From contig QANY01000230.1 of assembly GCA_003255025.1 (NCBI GenBank), positions 947,466-1,011,465 on the forward strand: 64,000 nt of DNA. The letters run 5' to 3'. Every line of letters begins with the position of its first letter. Positions within the stretch are counted from its first letter, which is position 1. The position numbers and the translations under genes are program-made. Of the stretch, positions 24,403-35,955 are shown one piece after another. Source of the stretch: Datisca glomerata. Its lineage: Eukaryota; Streptophyta; Magnoliopsida; Cucurbitales; Datiscaceae. The notes under the pieces are model-generated. The model worked only from the letters and a program-made list of their open reading frames with translations. It was not told where the DNA came from and ran no database searches.

Positions 24403-27400
24403 CATCTCTTAATAATCTTGGATTTGATATCTTACAGTCTCTGTGGTTCCACCGATGTCAAACGTTATGCCCTATGGAAGGACTTGCACGTGTTATGATC
24501 CATCCGTTACAACAATTCTAAAGCTGCACAATTTGTGTTTTTTTTACCACAAAACTAGGATCTGATGGAGTAACCATGTCTCCCTTGTAGGTCTCTTAAT
24601 AAGCTCCAATTTGATATCTTACAGGGCCCGTGGTTCCACCAGTGTAAAAAGTTATGCCTTACGCAAGTGGACATGCGCATGCTACGATCCGTCTGAATGT
24701 TACAGGGCCTGTGGTTCACCTATGTCCAAAGTTTATGCCCTATGGAAGTGGATATGCGCGTGCTACAATCAGTTTGTTTCAGCAATTCTAAAGCTGCACA
24801 GTCCGTGTTTTATGGAGTAAAAAATAGCCTGGAATGGATAAACAAGGTCTCACCTATACGTCTCTTAATAAGCTTAGATTTTATATCTTACAGTCCCCGT
24901 GGATAAACAAGGTCTCACATCAATTCTAAAGCTGCACAGTTTGTGTCTTGTAGAGTCAAAACAAGGCTGCGATGGGTAAACCACGTTACCCCTATAAGTC
25001 ACTAAATAAGTATCAATTTGATATCTTATCGGGCCCGTGGTTAAATCTATGTCAAAAGTTAAGCCCTACGAAAGTGGACATGCCCGTGCTACGATCTGTC
25101 TTTTACAGTAATTCTAAAGCTGCAAAGTCTGTTTTTTAATGACACAAAACTAGGCTCCGAAAGTGGACATACGCATGTAACGTTCGGTCTGCTACAGCAA
25201 TTCTAAAGCGATACAGTCTGTGTTTTTTGGAGTCAAAACTAGGCTGGAATGGGTAAACCTGATCTCACCTATACATCTCTTAATAAGATTCGATTTTATA
25301 TCTTACAGGCCCTATGGTTCCACCCATGTCAAAAGTTATGCCTTACGTAAGTAGACATGCAATGCTACGAACCGTTTGTTACAGTAATTCTAAAGCTGCA
25401 CAGACTGTGTTTTTTAGACACAAAACTAGGCTACAACGGGTAAACCCTGTCGCCCCTGTTGGTCTCTGATTAAGCTTCAATTTGATATCTTCCATGGGCT
25501 CGTGTTTCCACCTATGTCAAATTATGCCCTACGGATGTGGAAATGCAAGAGCTATAATCCGTCTGTTACAGCAATTCTAAAGCTGCACAGTCTATTTTTT
25601 TAACACAAAACTAGGCTCTGATGGTTAAACCCTATCGCCCTTGTACGTCTCTTAATAAGCTTCAATTTGATATCTTACAGGTCCCGTGGTTCCACCTATG
25701 TCAAAACTTATGCCCTACGGAGGTGGACATGCGCGTGCTTCAACCGGTGTGTTATAGCAATACTAAAGTTGTACAATCCATATTTTTTTGGGGACAAAAC
25801 TAGGCTGGTCTCACCAATACGTCTCTTAATAATCTTTGATTTGATGTCTTACAAGCCCCATGGTTCCACTCATGTCAAAAGTTATGCCGTTCAGAAGTGG
25901 ACATGCACATGCCACGATCCATCTGTTACGGCAATTCTAAAGCTGCAAAGTCCATGTTTTTTATAGTCAAAACTAGGCTATGACATGTCGCCCTTGTAGG
26001 TCTCTGAATAAGCTTCAATTTGATATCTTCCATGGACCTGTGGTTCCATCTATGTCAAACGTTATGCCCTACAGTCCATTTTCTTACAAAAAACTGGGCT
26101 CCGATGGTTAAACCATGTCACCCCTTTAGGTCTTTGAATAAGCTTCAATTTGATATCTTACACGGCCCGTGGTTCCACCTATGTCAAAAGTTATACCCTA
26201 CAGAAGTGGACATGCTCCATTGGGGAAACTCTGTCACTCCTATAGGTCTCTGATAAGCTTTAATTTATATCTTACAGGGCCCGTGGTTCCACCTATGTCA
26301 AATGTTATGCCCTACGGAAGTGGACATGCGCGTTCTACGATCCGGCTGTTACAGCAATTCTAAAACTGCATAGTCCTTTTTTTGGACAAAAAACTATGCT
26401 CCTTTGGGGAAACCCTATCACCCATGTAGGTCTTTTAATAATATTTGATTTGATATCTTACAGGGCCCGTGGTTCCACCTATGTCAAATGTTATGACCTA
26501 TGACAGTGGACATGCGCGTGCTACGATTGATATCTTGGGGAAACCCTTTCACCCCTGTAGGTCTCTAAATAAGCTTCAATTTGGTATCATACAGGTCCCG
26601 TCATTCCACCTATTTCAAAAGTTATGCCCTACGGAAGTGGACATGCACGTGCTATGATCCGTCTGTTATAGCAATTCTAAAGCTGTATAGTCCATTTTTT
26701 TGGACACAAAACTAAGCCCGTGGTTTTGTAAGCTTCAATTTGATATCTTACACGGCCCGTGGTTCCACATATGTCAAAAGTTATACCCTACAGAAGTGGA
26801 CATGCGCGTGCTACGATCCGTCTGTTACAACAACTCTAAAGCTACACTGTCCAATTTTTTTGGGAAAAAAATTATGCTCCCTTGGGGAAACCCTGTCACT
26901 CATATAGGTCTCTGATAAGCTTCAATTTATATCTTACACGGGCCGTGGTTCCACCTATGTAAAATGTTATTCCCTACAGAAGTGGACATGCGCGTTTTAC
27001 GATCAGTATGTTACAGCAATTCTAAAGGTGCATAGTCTTTTTTTTGGAGAAAAGACTATGCTCCCTTAGGGAAACCCTATCACCCATGTAGGTCTCTGAA
27101 TAAGATTTGATTTGATATCTTACAGGACCCGTGGTTCCACCTATGTCAAATGTTATGACCTACGGAAGTGGACAAGCGCGTGCTACGATGCGTCTGTACA
27201 GCAATTCTAAAGCTGAATAGTCCTTTGTTTGGACAAAAAAAATGCTCCCTTGGGGAAACCCCTACACCCCTGTAGGTCTCTAAATAAGCTTCAATTTGAT
27301 ATCTTACAGGTCCCGTGGTTCCACCTATGTCAAAAGTTATGCCCTACGGAAGTGGACATGCACGTGCTATGATCCGTCTCTTACAGCAATTCTAAAGCTG

Positions 27401-29480
27401 CACGGTCCGTGTTTTTTGCCCCAAAACTAGGCTCCGACAGGATATCTCTGACACCCCTGTAGGTCTCTGAATAAGCTTCAATTTGATATCATACAAGGCC
27501 CGTGGTTTCAACCATGTCAAAAGTTATGCCCTACGGAAATGGGCTTGCGCGTGCTACGATCAGTCTTTTATAGCAATTATAAAGCTGTATAGTCCATTTT
27601 TTTGGACACAAAACTAATCTCTGATGGTCCAACTCTGTCACCCCTATAGGTCTCAGAGAAAGCTTCAATTTGATATCTTACAGGGCTCGTGGTTCCACCT
27701 ATCTCAAAAGTTATGCCTTATAGAAGTAGACGTGGGTGTGCTACGATCGATCTATTACAATTCTAAAGCTGAACAGTCCACTTTTTTACACAAAACTAGA
27801 CTCTGACGGTTCAACCCTGTCGCCCCTGTACGTCTCTGAATAAGCTTCAATTTGTTATCTTATAGGTCCCGTGGTTCCACCTAGGTCAAAACTTATGCCC
27901 TACGGAAGTGGACATGCGTGTGCTACAATCGGTGTGTTACAACCATTCTAAAGTTGTACAGTCCGTATTTTTTAAGAGACAAATCTAGGCTGGAATGTGT
28001 AAACCTGGTCTCACCAATACGTCTCTTAATAATCTTGGATTTGATGTCTTACAGGCCCCATGGTTCCACCCATGTCAAAAGTTATGCCGTTCAGTAGTGG
28101 ACATGCACATGCCACAATCCGTCTGTTACAACAATTCTAAAGCTGCACAGTTCGTGTTTTTTGGAGTCAAAACTTGGCTATGACCTGTCGCCCCTGTAGG
28201 TCTCTGAATAAGCTTTAATTTGATATCTTCCATGGACCCGTGGTTCCACCTATGTCAAACGTTATGCCCTACAGTCCATTTTTTACACAAACCTAGGCTC
28301 CGACGATTAAACCCTATCACCCCTGTAGGTCTTTGAATAAGCTTCAATTTCATATCTTACCCGGCCCGTGGTTTCACCTATGTCAAAAGTTATGCCCTAC
28401 AGAAGTGGACATGCGCGTGCTACGATCTGTCTGTTCCAACAACTCTAAAGCTGCACAGTCCAATTTTTTTGGACAAAAAATTATGCTAACTTGGGTGAAC
28501 CCTGTCACTCCTGTAGGTCTCTGATAAGCTTCAATTTGATATCTTACAGGGCCCGTGGTTCCACCTATGTCAAATGTTATGCCCTACGGAAGTGGACATG
28601 CACGTGCTACGATCCGTCTGTTACAGCAATTTGAAAGCTGCATAGTCCTTTTTTTTGGACAAAAAACTATGCTCCTTTGGGGAAACCCTATCACCCCTGT
28701 AGGTCTCTGAATAAGCTTCAATTTCGATATCTTACAGGGCTCGTGGTTCCACCTATGTCAAAAGTTATGTCTTACGGGACTGGACATGCGCGTGCTACGA
28801 TTGGTCTCTTACATCAAAGCTGCACAGTCCATATTTTTTGAAGTTAAAACTAGGCTGGAAAGGGTAAACCTAGTCTCACCTATACGTCTCTTAATAGGCT
28901 TGTATCTGATATCTTACAGTCTCGTGGTTCCACCCATGTCAAAAGTTATGCCTTACGGAAGTGGACATGCGCGTGGTACGATCCGTCTGATATAGTAATT
29001 CTAAAGCTGCACAGTCCATGTTTTTTGGAGTCAAAACTATGCTGGAATGGGTAAACATGTTCTCACCTATACATATCTTACTAATATTTGATTTGATATT
29101 TTACAGGCCCCGTGGTTCCACCCACGTCAAAAGTTATGCCCTACGGAAGTGGACATGCACGTGCCACGATCCGTCTGTTATAGCAATTCTAAAGCTGCAA
29201 AGTGTGTGTTTTTGGGGGTAAAAACTAGGCTACGATGGGCAAACCCTTTCACTCCTGTGGGTCTCTGAATAAGCTTTAATTTGATATCTTACAGGGACCG
29301 TGGTTCCACCTATGTCATAAGTCATGCCCTACGGAAGTGGACATGCGCATGCTACGATTGGTCTGTTACAGCAATTCTAAAGCGGTACAGTCTGTGTTTT
29401 TTGGATCAAAACTAGGCTGGAATGGGTAAGCGAGGTCTCACCTATACATTTCTTACTAAGCTTGGATTTGATACGTGACA

Positions 29481-31663
29481 GGGTTACCCATTACAATCTA
29501 GTTTTGCCTCCAAAAAACACAGACTGTGCAGCTTTAGAATTTCTGTAACAGACATTTCGTAGCACGTGCATGTATACTTCCGTAGGGCATAACTTTTGAG
29601 ATGGGTGGAACCACGGGGCCCGTAAGATTTCAAGTTGAAGCTTATTTAGATACCTAAAGGGGCGACAGGGTGAACAAGTCGCAGCGTAGTTTGGACTGCA
29701 AGAAACACGGACTGTGCAGCTTTAGAATTGATGTAACAGATGGATCGTAGCACGTGCATGTCCTCTTCTGTAGGGAAAAACTTTTGACATGGGTGGAATC
29801 ACGGGGCCTGTAAGATATCAAATTCAAGCTTATTAAGAGACGTGTGAGACCTGGTTTACCCATTCCAACCTTGTTTTGACTCCAAAAAACACGGACTGTG
29901 CAACTTTAGAATTGCTGTAACAGACCGATCATAACACGCGTATGTCCACTTCCGCAGGGCATAACTTTAGATATAGGTGGAACCATATGCCCTGTAAGAT
30001 TTAAAATTGAAGCTTATTTAGAGACCTACAAGGGATACTAGTTTTACCCATTGTAGTCTAGTTTTGACTCCAAAAAACATGGACTGTGCAGCTTTAGAAT
30101 TGCTGTAACAGACGGATCATTGCAAGTGCATGTCCACTTCTGTAGGGCATAAGTTATGACATGGGTGAAACCACGGGGCCTGTATGATATCAAATCCATG
30201 CCTATTAAAATACGTAGAGGTGAGACCAGGTTTACCCATTGGATCCTAATTTTGACTCCAAAAAACCTGTACAACTTTAGAATTGCTGTAACAGACCGAT
30301 CGTTGCACGCACATGTCCACTTCCGTAGGGCATAATTTTTGACATAGGCGGAACCACGGGCCCTATAAGATATCAAATTGAAGCTTATTCTGAGACCTAT
30401 GGGGGTAACAGGCTTTACCAGTCGCTGTCTAGATTTGACTCCAAAAAACACGGACTGTGCAGCTTTAGAATTGATGTAACACACAGATTGTACAATGTGC
30501 ATGTCCACTTTCGTAGGGCATAACTTTTGACATGTGTGGAACCATGGGGCCTGTAAGATATCAAATCCAAGCTTATTAAGAGACGTATAGGTGAGACTAG
30601 GTTTACCCATTCCATCCTAGTTTTTATCTCCAAGAAACACGGACTGTACAGCTTTAGAATTGTTGTAACAGACCGATCGTAGCACGCGCATGACCGATTC
30701 CTAAGGGCATAACTTTTGACATAGGTGGAACCACGGCCCTGTAAGATATCAAATTGAAGCTTTTTCAGAGACCTACAAGGGAAACAAGTTTTACCCATTG
30801 TAGCCTAGTTTTAACTCCAAAAAATATGGACTGTGTAGCTTTAGAATTGTTGTAACAGATGGATCGTAGCATGTGCATGTCCACTTCTATAGGGCATAAC
30901 TTTTGTCATAGGTAGAACCAAGATCCATGTAAGATATCAAATTGAATCTCATTCAGAAACCTACATGGACGATAGGTCTTACCCATCACATCCTAGTTTT
31001 AACAACAAAAAACACAGACTGTGCAACTTTAGAATTGCTGTAACAAACGAATCATAGCACGTGCATGTCCACTTCCGTTGGGCATAACTTTTGACATGGG
31101 TGGAATCACAGAGCCTGTAAGATATCGAATCCAAGCCGATTAAGTGACGTATAGGTGAGACCAGGTTTACCCATTCCAACCTACTTTTGACTCCAAAAAA
31201 CACGGACTGCGTAGCTTTAAAATTGCTGTAACAGGCAAATTGTAGCATGTGCAATGCCACTTCCGTAGTGCATAACTTTTGACATGGGTGGAACAATGAG
31301 ACCTGTAAGATATCAAATCGAAGTTTATTAAGAGACCTACAGGTGAGACCAGGTTTACCCATTCCATCCTAGTTTTTCCTCCAAAAAATAAGGACTGTGC
31401 AGCTTTAGAATTGCTATAACAGACTGATCGTAGCACGCGCATGTCCACTTCCGTAAGGCATAACTTTTGACATAGTTGGAACCACAGGCCCTTTAAGATA
31501 TCAAATTGAAAATTATTCAAAGACCTATATGGGTGACAGGGTTTACCTATCAGAGCATAGTTTTAACTCCAAAAAACACGGACTGTGAACCTTTAGAATT
31601 ATTGTAACAGACGGATCGTAGCACGTGCATGTCCACTTCTGTGGAAAAAAGGGCCCTGTAAGA
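29481..31663 (-). repeat. Inverted satellite block 2
   Basis: About 11.5 monomers on the minus strand. From about 29,640 rightwards it matches inverted block 1 unit for unit: CGCAGC[C/G]TAG at 29,680 and 19,481, ATTGTAGTCTAG near 30,050 and 19,850, and the right-hand patch ACTTCTGTGGAAA at 31,635 and 21,421. The leftmost 160 bp (GGGTTACCCATTACAATC onward) is not in block 1 but is repeated at 33,037. The right junction has the same minus-strand GGCCCTGTAAGAC followed by a + strand CATGCTACGAT as in block 1, so the same breakpoint is present twice. Confidence 0.94.
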
Positions 31664-33036
31664 CATGCACATGCTACGATCTTTAAACCCAGTTGGTATT
31701 TTAGGTCTCTGAATAAGTTTCAATTTGATATCTTACAGGGCTCGTGGTTCCACCTATGTCAAATGTTATGCCCTACGGAAGTGGACATGCGCGTGCTACG
31801 ATCCGTCTGTTACAGCAATTCTAAAGCTGCATAGTCCTTTTTTTTGGACAGAAAACTATGCTCCTTTGGGGAAACCCTATCACCCCTGTAGCTCTCTAAT
31901 TAAGCTTCAATTTTGATATCTGACAGGGCTAGTGGTTCCACCTATGTCAAAAGTTACGCGTTACGGAAGTGGACATGCGCGTGCTAAGATCGGTCTGTTA
32001 CATCAAAGCTGCACAGTCCATGTTTTTTGGAGTCAAAACTAGGCTGGAAAAGGTAAACCTAGTCTCACCTATACATCTCTTAATAGGCTTGGATTTGATA
32101 TCTTACAGTCCCATGGTTCCACCCATGTCAAAAGTTATGCCTTACGGAAGTGGACATGCGTGTGCTACGATCCGTCTGTTATAGTAATTCTAAAGCTGCA
32201 CAATACAATTTTTTTGGACACAAAACTAGGCTCTAACGGATAAACCTTGTCATCCCTGTAGGTCTCTGAATAAACTTCAATTTGATATCTTACAGGGCCC
32301 GTGGTTCCACCTATGTCAAAAGTTATGCCCTACGGAAAAGCCATGCGCGTGCTACGATCCGTCTGTTAGAACAATTCTAAAGCTGCATAATCTCTTTTTT
32401 GGACGTAAAACTAGTCTCCTGAAGGAAACTATTTCGCCTCTGTAGGTCTCTGAATAAGCTTCAATTTGAAATATTACAGGGATCGTGGTTCCACCTACGT
32501 CAAAAGGTATGCCCTACGGAAGTGGACATACGCGTGCTACGATCAGTCTGTTAGAGAAAATCTAAAACTGCACAGTCCATGTTTTTTGGAGTCAAAACTA
32601 TGCTGAAATGGGTAAAGATGGTCAAAACAAGCTTACTAAGCTTGGATTTGATATCTTACAGGCCCCGTGGTTCAACCCACGTCAAAACTTATGCCCTACG
32701 GAAGTGGACATGCACGTGCCACGATTCGTCTGTTATAGCAATTCTAAAGCTGCAAAGTCCTTTTTTTTTTTAGTAAAAACTAGGCTACGATGGGCAAACC
32801 CTGTCACTCCTGTGGGTCTCTGAATAAGATTCAATTTGATATCTTACAGGGACCGTGGCTCCACCTATGTCATAAGTCATGCCCTACAGAAGTGGACATG
32901 CGCATGCTACGATTGGTCTGTTACAGCAATTCTAAAGCAGTACAGTCTGTGTTTTTTGGAGTCAAAACTAGGCTGGAATGGGTAAGCCAGGTCTCACCTA
33001 TACATTTCTTACTAAGCTTGGATTTGATACGTGACA
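31664..33036 (+). repeat. Satellite array, copy of the 28.57-29.48 kb segment
   Basis: About 7 monomers in + orientation. The stretch matches 28,570-29,480. Both carry a unit with the rare deletion TTACATCAAAGCTGCACAG (28,812 and 32,001, offset 3.19 kb), and both end with TACATTTCTTACTAAGC followed by GATACGTGACAGGG (29,445 and 33,001, offset 3.56 kb). The change in offset reflects about two extra monomers at 32,190-32,570 in this copy. Confidence 0.9.
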
Positions 33037-33106
33037 GGGTTACCCATTACAATCTAGTTTTGCCTCCAAAAAACACAGACTGTGCAGCTTTAGAATTTCT
33101 ATAACA
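33037..33106 (-). repeat. Inverted satellite stub at the retroelement edge
   Basis: About 70 bp of minus-strand satellite (GGTTACCCATTACAATCTAG through TTTAGAATTTCTATAACA). It is almost identical to the first 70 bp of inverted block 2, but stops after ATAACA, where non-satellite DNA begins. It marks a second copy of the 29,481 inversion junction with most of its inverted array missing. Confidence 0.92.
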
Positions 33107-34398
33107 TGACCTAGAATATTATCCTAGGCAATCCTTTTATGTGTCTTTTGATGCCTATGAATGGTTTCAAAAACTTGATATTTGGATTTACCATATAAGT
33201 TCCTTTCATAGATAGTTTTACCATGGTATGATTATTGAGTAGGAAGGAAAATTTCTTCATACAGAATGTACTGGGGTGTAGGTCAAGGATAATAATACTT
33301 ACCAGGTCCAAGTAAAGTCATACGCTGGGTAGTCTTGGGGTAAGTAGGGTTGTTAAGACTATCATCAAAAAATTTCTAGAGGTCAAGAATTTGAGAAAGA
33401 GTATATTCTTCTGTTCATCCTCAGTTACTAGTACAGATGAATCACCCTGATTTATCATATTAACCTATTTTGAAGATTTTGATCTTGAAGATTCTGGCTC
33501 ACTTATTTTTAATTTTTTTATTTTTCCAATAAGGGTGGCCATAAAGTCTTCCTCTTTCTTATTAGACTTAAACTTAAAGTTGTGATTCTCAAGAGGAGGC
33601 TTGATATTTACTGGTTGAAGGTTAAGAGGTTTAGGTTTCATAGGACCTTTATTCTGTTGGTCTTCAATTTTGTCCTGTATATTCTATTGGTTACTTACGG
33701 TTTGGAGGAAAAGGTTCGTATAGTTATTATGTTTGGTGAAAGGTACAACGTCTTTGACCTTTAAGGTTTCCTGATTGGGTTGTTCTGGAATATTAACATA
33801 AGGAAAGATGATTAACGATTTAGCACTCTCATTAATAGGAGCTAGCTCTAACGATAACGGTGGATGATGGATAGTTTGGTAAGATTTGCCCGTTATCGTA
33901 ATCCAATTCTTCTGTATTCTTTTGAAGACATTAATCTGATCATTATTCAGTAGGGGTTCTTTCTTAGTAACCTCACTGTACCACTCGGGGAAGGATCTAA
34001 GGATTTGGTTACTCCAAAGATGGTAATAATATTGGTCTTTGAGGGTTTTTAACTGTTAAGGAGTATGGGATTGAAAATACCATAATCAGAATTTCTGATA
34101 TTTATCTTGCATAAAATCCTGGTTTAGGTGCTTAAGCAAGTCATTATTGGGTGAAAAATCCATTAAATGTCGAATTGCATATCACTTGCGGTTAGGATAT
34201 TAGGCCTTCTGATGTCTGGTCTATCTTCATAGATTGCATGAGGTATTTGGTTTTCTGATATATGGATACCTCTAATCTAGGTTTCTGGTATTTCAGAATT
34301 GGTAGATTCTATAGAAAAAAGACTGGAAGATTCTGGAAGTTCTATGTTATAGGGAAGGTTACCCATGTAACTAGTACTAGAAAGGCTTCTAGTTAAAG
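33107..34398 (-). pseudogene. Broken fragment of a plant pararetrovirus-like gag/movement-protein region
   Basis: The only clearly non-satellite, codon-like DNA in the first 48 kb. Read on the minus strand, neighbouring open stretches lie in different frames and are separated by several stop codons and apparent frameshifts. Better-preserved pieces are at about 33,690-34,000 and 33,465-33,655, with a further piece near 33,110-33,400. Their composition and order recall the multidomain proteins of plant caulimovirid-like retroelements: a helical Trp/Tyr-rich domain ending in a Tyr/Asn-rich stretch with a short coiled coil, a Lys-rich linker, then the start of a gag-like domain with a tyrosine-rich entry. 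I did not see a CCHC knuckle, protease, reverse transcriptase, LTR or primer-binding site, so the fragment is truncated at both ends. It cannot make a protein. Family assignment is from memory of the domain style. A Ty3-type gag is the main alternative. Confidence 0.5.
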
Positions 34399-34679
34399 GT
34401 CAAAAGTCATGCCCTACGAAAGTGGACATGAGCGTGCTACGATCATTCTGTTACAACAATTCTAAAACTGTACAATCCATGTTTTTTGGACTCAAAACTA
34501 GACTGGAATGGGTAAACCTGGTCTCACCTATTCATCTCTTACTAAGCTTGGATTTGATATCAAACAGGCCATGTGGTTCCACCCATGACAAAAGTTATGC
34601 CCAACGGAAGTGGACATGCATGTGCTACGATCCGTCTGTCACAGCAATTCTAAAGCTGCACAGTCCATGTTTTTGTTGT

Positions 34680-35955
34680 TAAAACTAGGCTGTGATGAGT
34701 AAACCCTATCTCCTTTGTGGAATAAGGTTCAATTTGATATCTTACAGGGCCCGTGGTTCCAACAATTCTGAAGTTTTACAGTCTGTATTTTTTGGAGGAC
34801 AAACTAGGCTAGAATGGGTAAACCTAGTCTCACTTATACGTCTCTTACTAAGCTTGAATTTGATATCATACAGGCCCCGTGGTTCCACCCATGTCAAAAG
34901 TTATGCCTAACGAAAGTGGACATCCACGTGCTATGATTCGTCTGTTACAACAATTCTAAAGCTGCACAGTCCATGTTTTTTGGAGCCAAAACTAGGCAGT
35001 GACAGGTAAACCCTATTGGTGTGTAGGCCTTTGAATAAGCTTCAATTCAATATCTTACAGGGCCTGTGGTTCCACCTATGTCAAACGTTATGCCCTACAG
35101 ATGTGGACATGTGCGTGCTACGATCTATCTGTTACTAAAATTCTAAAACTGCACAGTCTGTGTTTTGTGCACACAAATCCAAGCTCCATCGGGTAAACCC
35201 AGTCAAAGGTTAGATCTTAATAAGTTTAGATTTTATATCTTACACTCCCCGTGGTTCCACCCATGTCAAAGGTTATGCCCTACAGAAGTGGACATGCACG
35301 TGCTACTATCCGTCTGTCACAGTAATTTTAAAGCTGCACAGTCCATGTTTTTTGTTGTTAAAACTAGGCCGTGATGAGTAAACCCTATCGCCTCTGTGGA
35401 ATAAGGCTCAATTTGATATCTTACAGGGCCCGTGGTTCCAACAATTCTGAAGTTTTACAGTCTGTATTTTTTGGAGGACAAACTAGGCTAGAATGGGTAA
35501 ACCTGGTCTCACATATACGTCTCTTACTAAGCTTGGATTTGATATCATACAGGCCTTGTGGTTCCACACATGACAAAAGTTATGCCCAACAGAAGTGGAC
35601 ATGCATGTGCTACGATCCGTCTTTCACAGCAATTCTAAAGCTGCATAGTCCATGTATTTTGTTAAAACTAGGCCGTGATGAGTACACCATATCGTCTATG
35701 TGGAATAAGGTTCAATTTGATATCTTACAGGGCCCGTGGTTCAAACAATTCTGAACTTTTATAGTCCATATTTTTTGGAGGACAAACTAGGCTAGAATGG
35801 GTAAACCTGGTCTCACTTATACGTCTCTTACTAAGCTTGAATTTGATATCATACAGGCCCCGTGGTTCCACTCATGTCAAAAGTTATACCTAACGAAAGT
35901 GGACATCCACGTGCTATGATCCATCTGTTACAGCAATTCTAAAGCTGCACAGTCC
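34680..35955 (+). repeat. Shortened-dimer higher-order repeat (304 and 679 bp spacing)
   Basis: A dimer of one shortened and one full monomer recurs at 34,693, 35,372 and 35,676 (position of TGATGAGT). In the shortened monomer GTTCCA is joined to ACAATTCTGAAGTTTTACAG, deleting about 75 bp of the centre, and it is followed by GGAGGACAAACTAGGC. The second and third copies are 304 bp apart. The first and second are 679 bp apart because two ordinary monomers lie between them. The same deletion junction occurs once more at 22,397. Confidence 0.88.

Larger units (their letters stand above)
21451..29480 (+). repeat. 188-bp satellite array between the inverted blocks (B'-rich)
   Basis: About 43 monomers. 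Mixed A and B' units plus two local subtypes. One reads GCTCCTTTGGGGAAACCC in place of GCTCCGATGGGTAAACCC (near 26,398, 28,672; relatives near 26,876, 27,058 and 27,240). The other reads CTTCCATGG in place of CTTACAGGG (near 25,490, 26,030, 28,220). Shortened monomers are frequent. Those at about 26,060 and 28,265 share one deletion joining GCCCTACAGTCCATTTT. The + orientation ends at about 29,480 after GGATTTGATACGTGACAG. Confidence 0.94.

Noticed and set aside
33111..33311. A 66-residue minus-strand open frame as an independent gene
   Set aside because: It is one surviving stretch of the broken retroelement fragment. Neighbouring frames continue the same coding region in other phases.
33582..33764. 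A 60-residue + strand open frame in the non-satellite insert
   Set aside because: It is antisense to the recognisable minus-strand coding remnants and has no features of its own.
33107..34398. Short terminal inverted repeat (TGACCT at the left end, AGGTCA at the right end) suggesting a DNA transposon
   Set aside because: The GTCA on the right belongs to the satellite box GTCAAAAG, and no target-site duplication flanks the insert. The match is six bases and likely chance.
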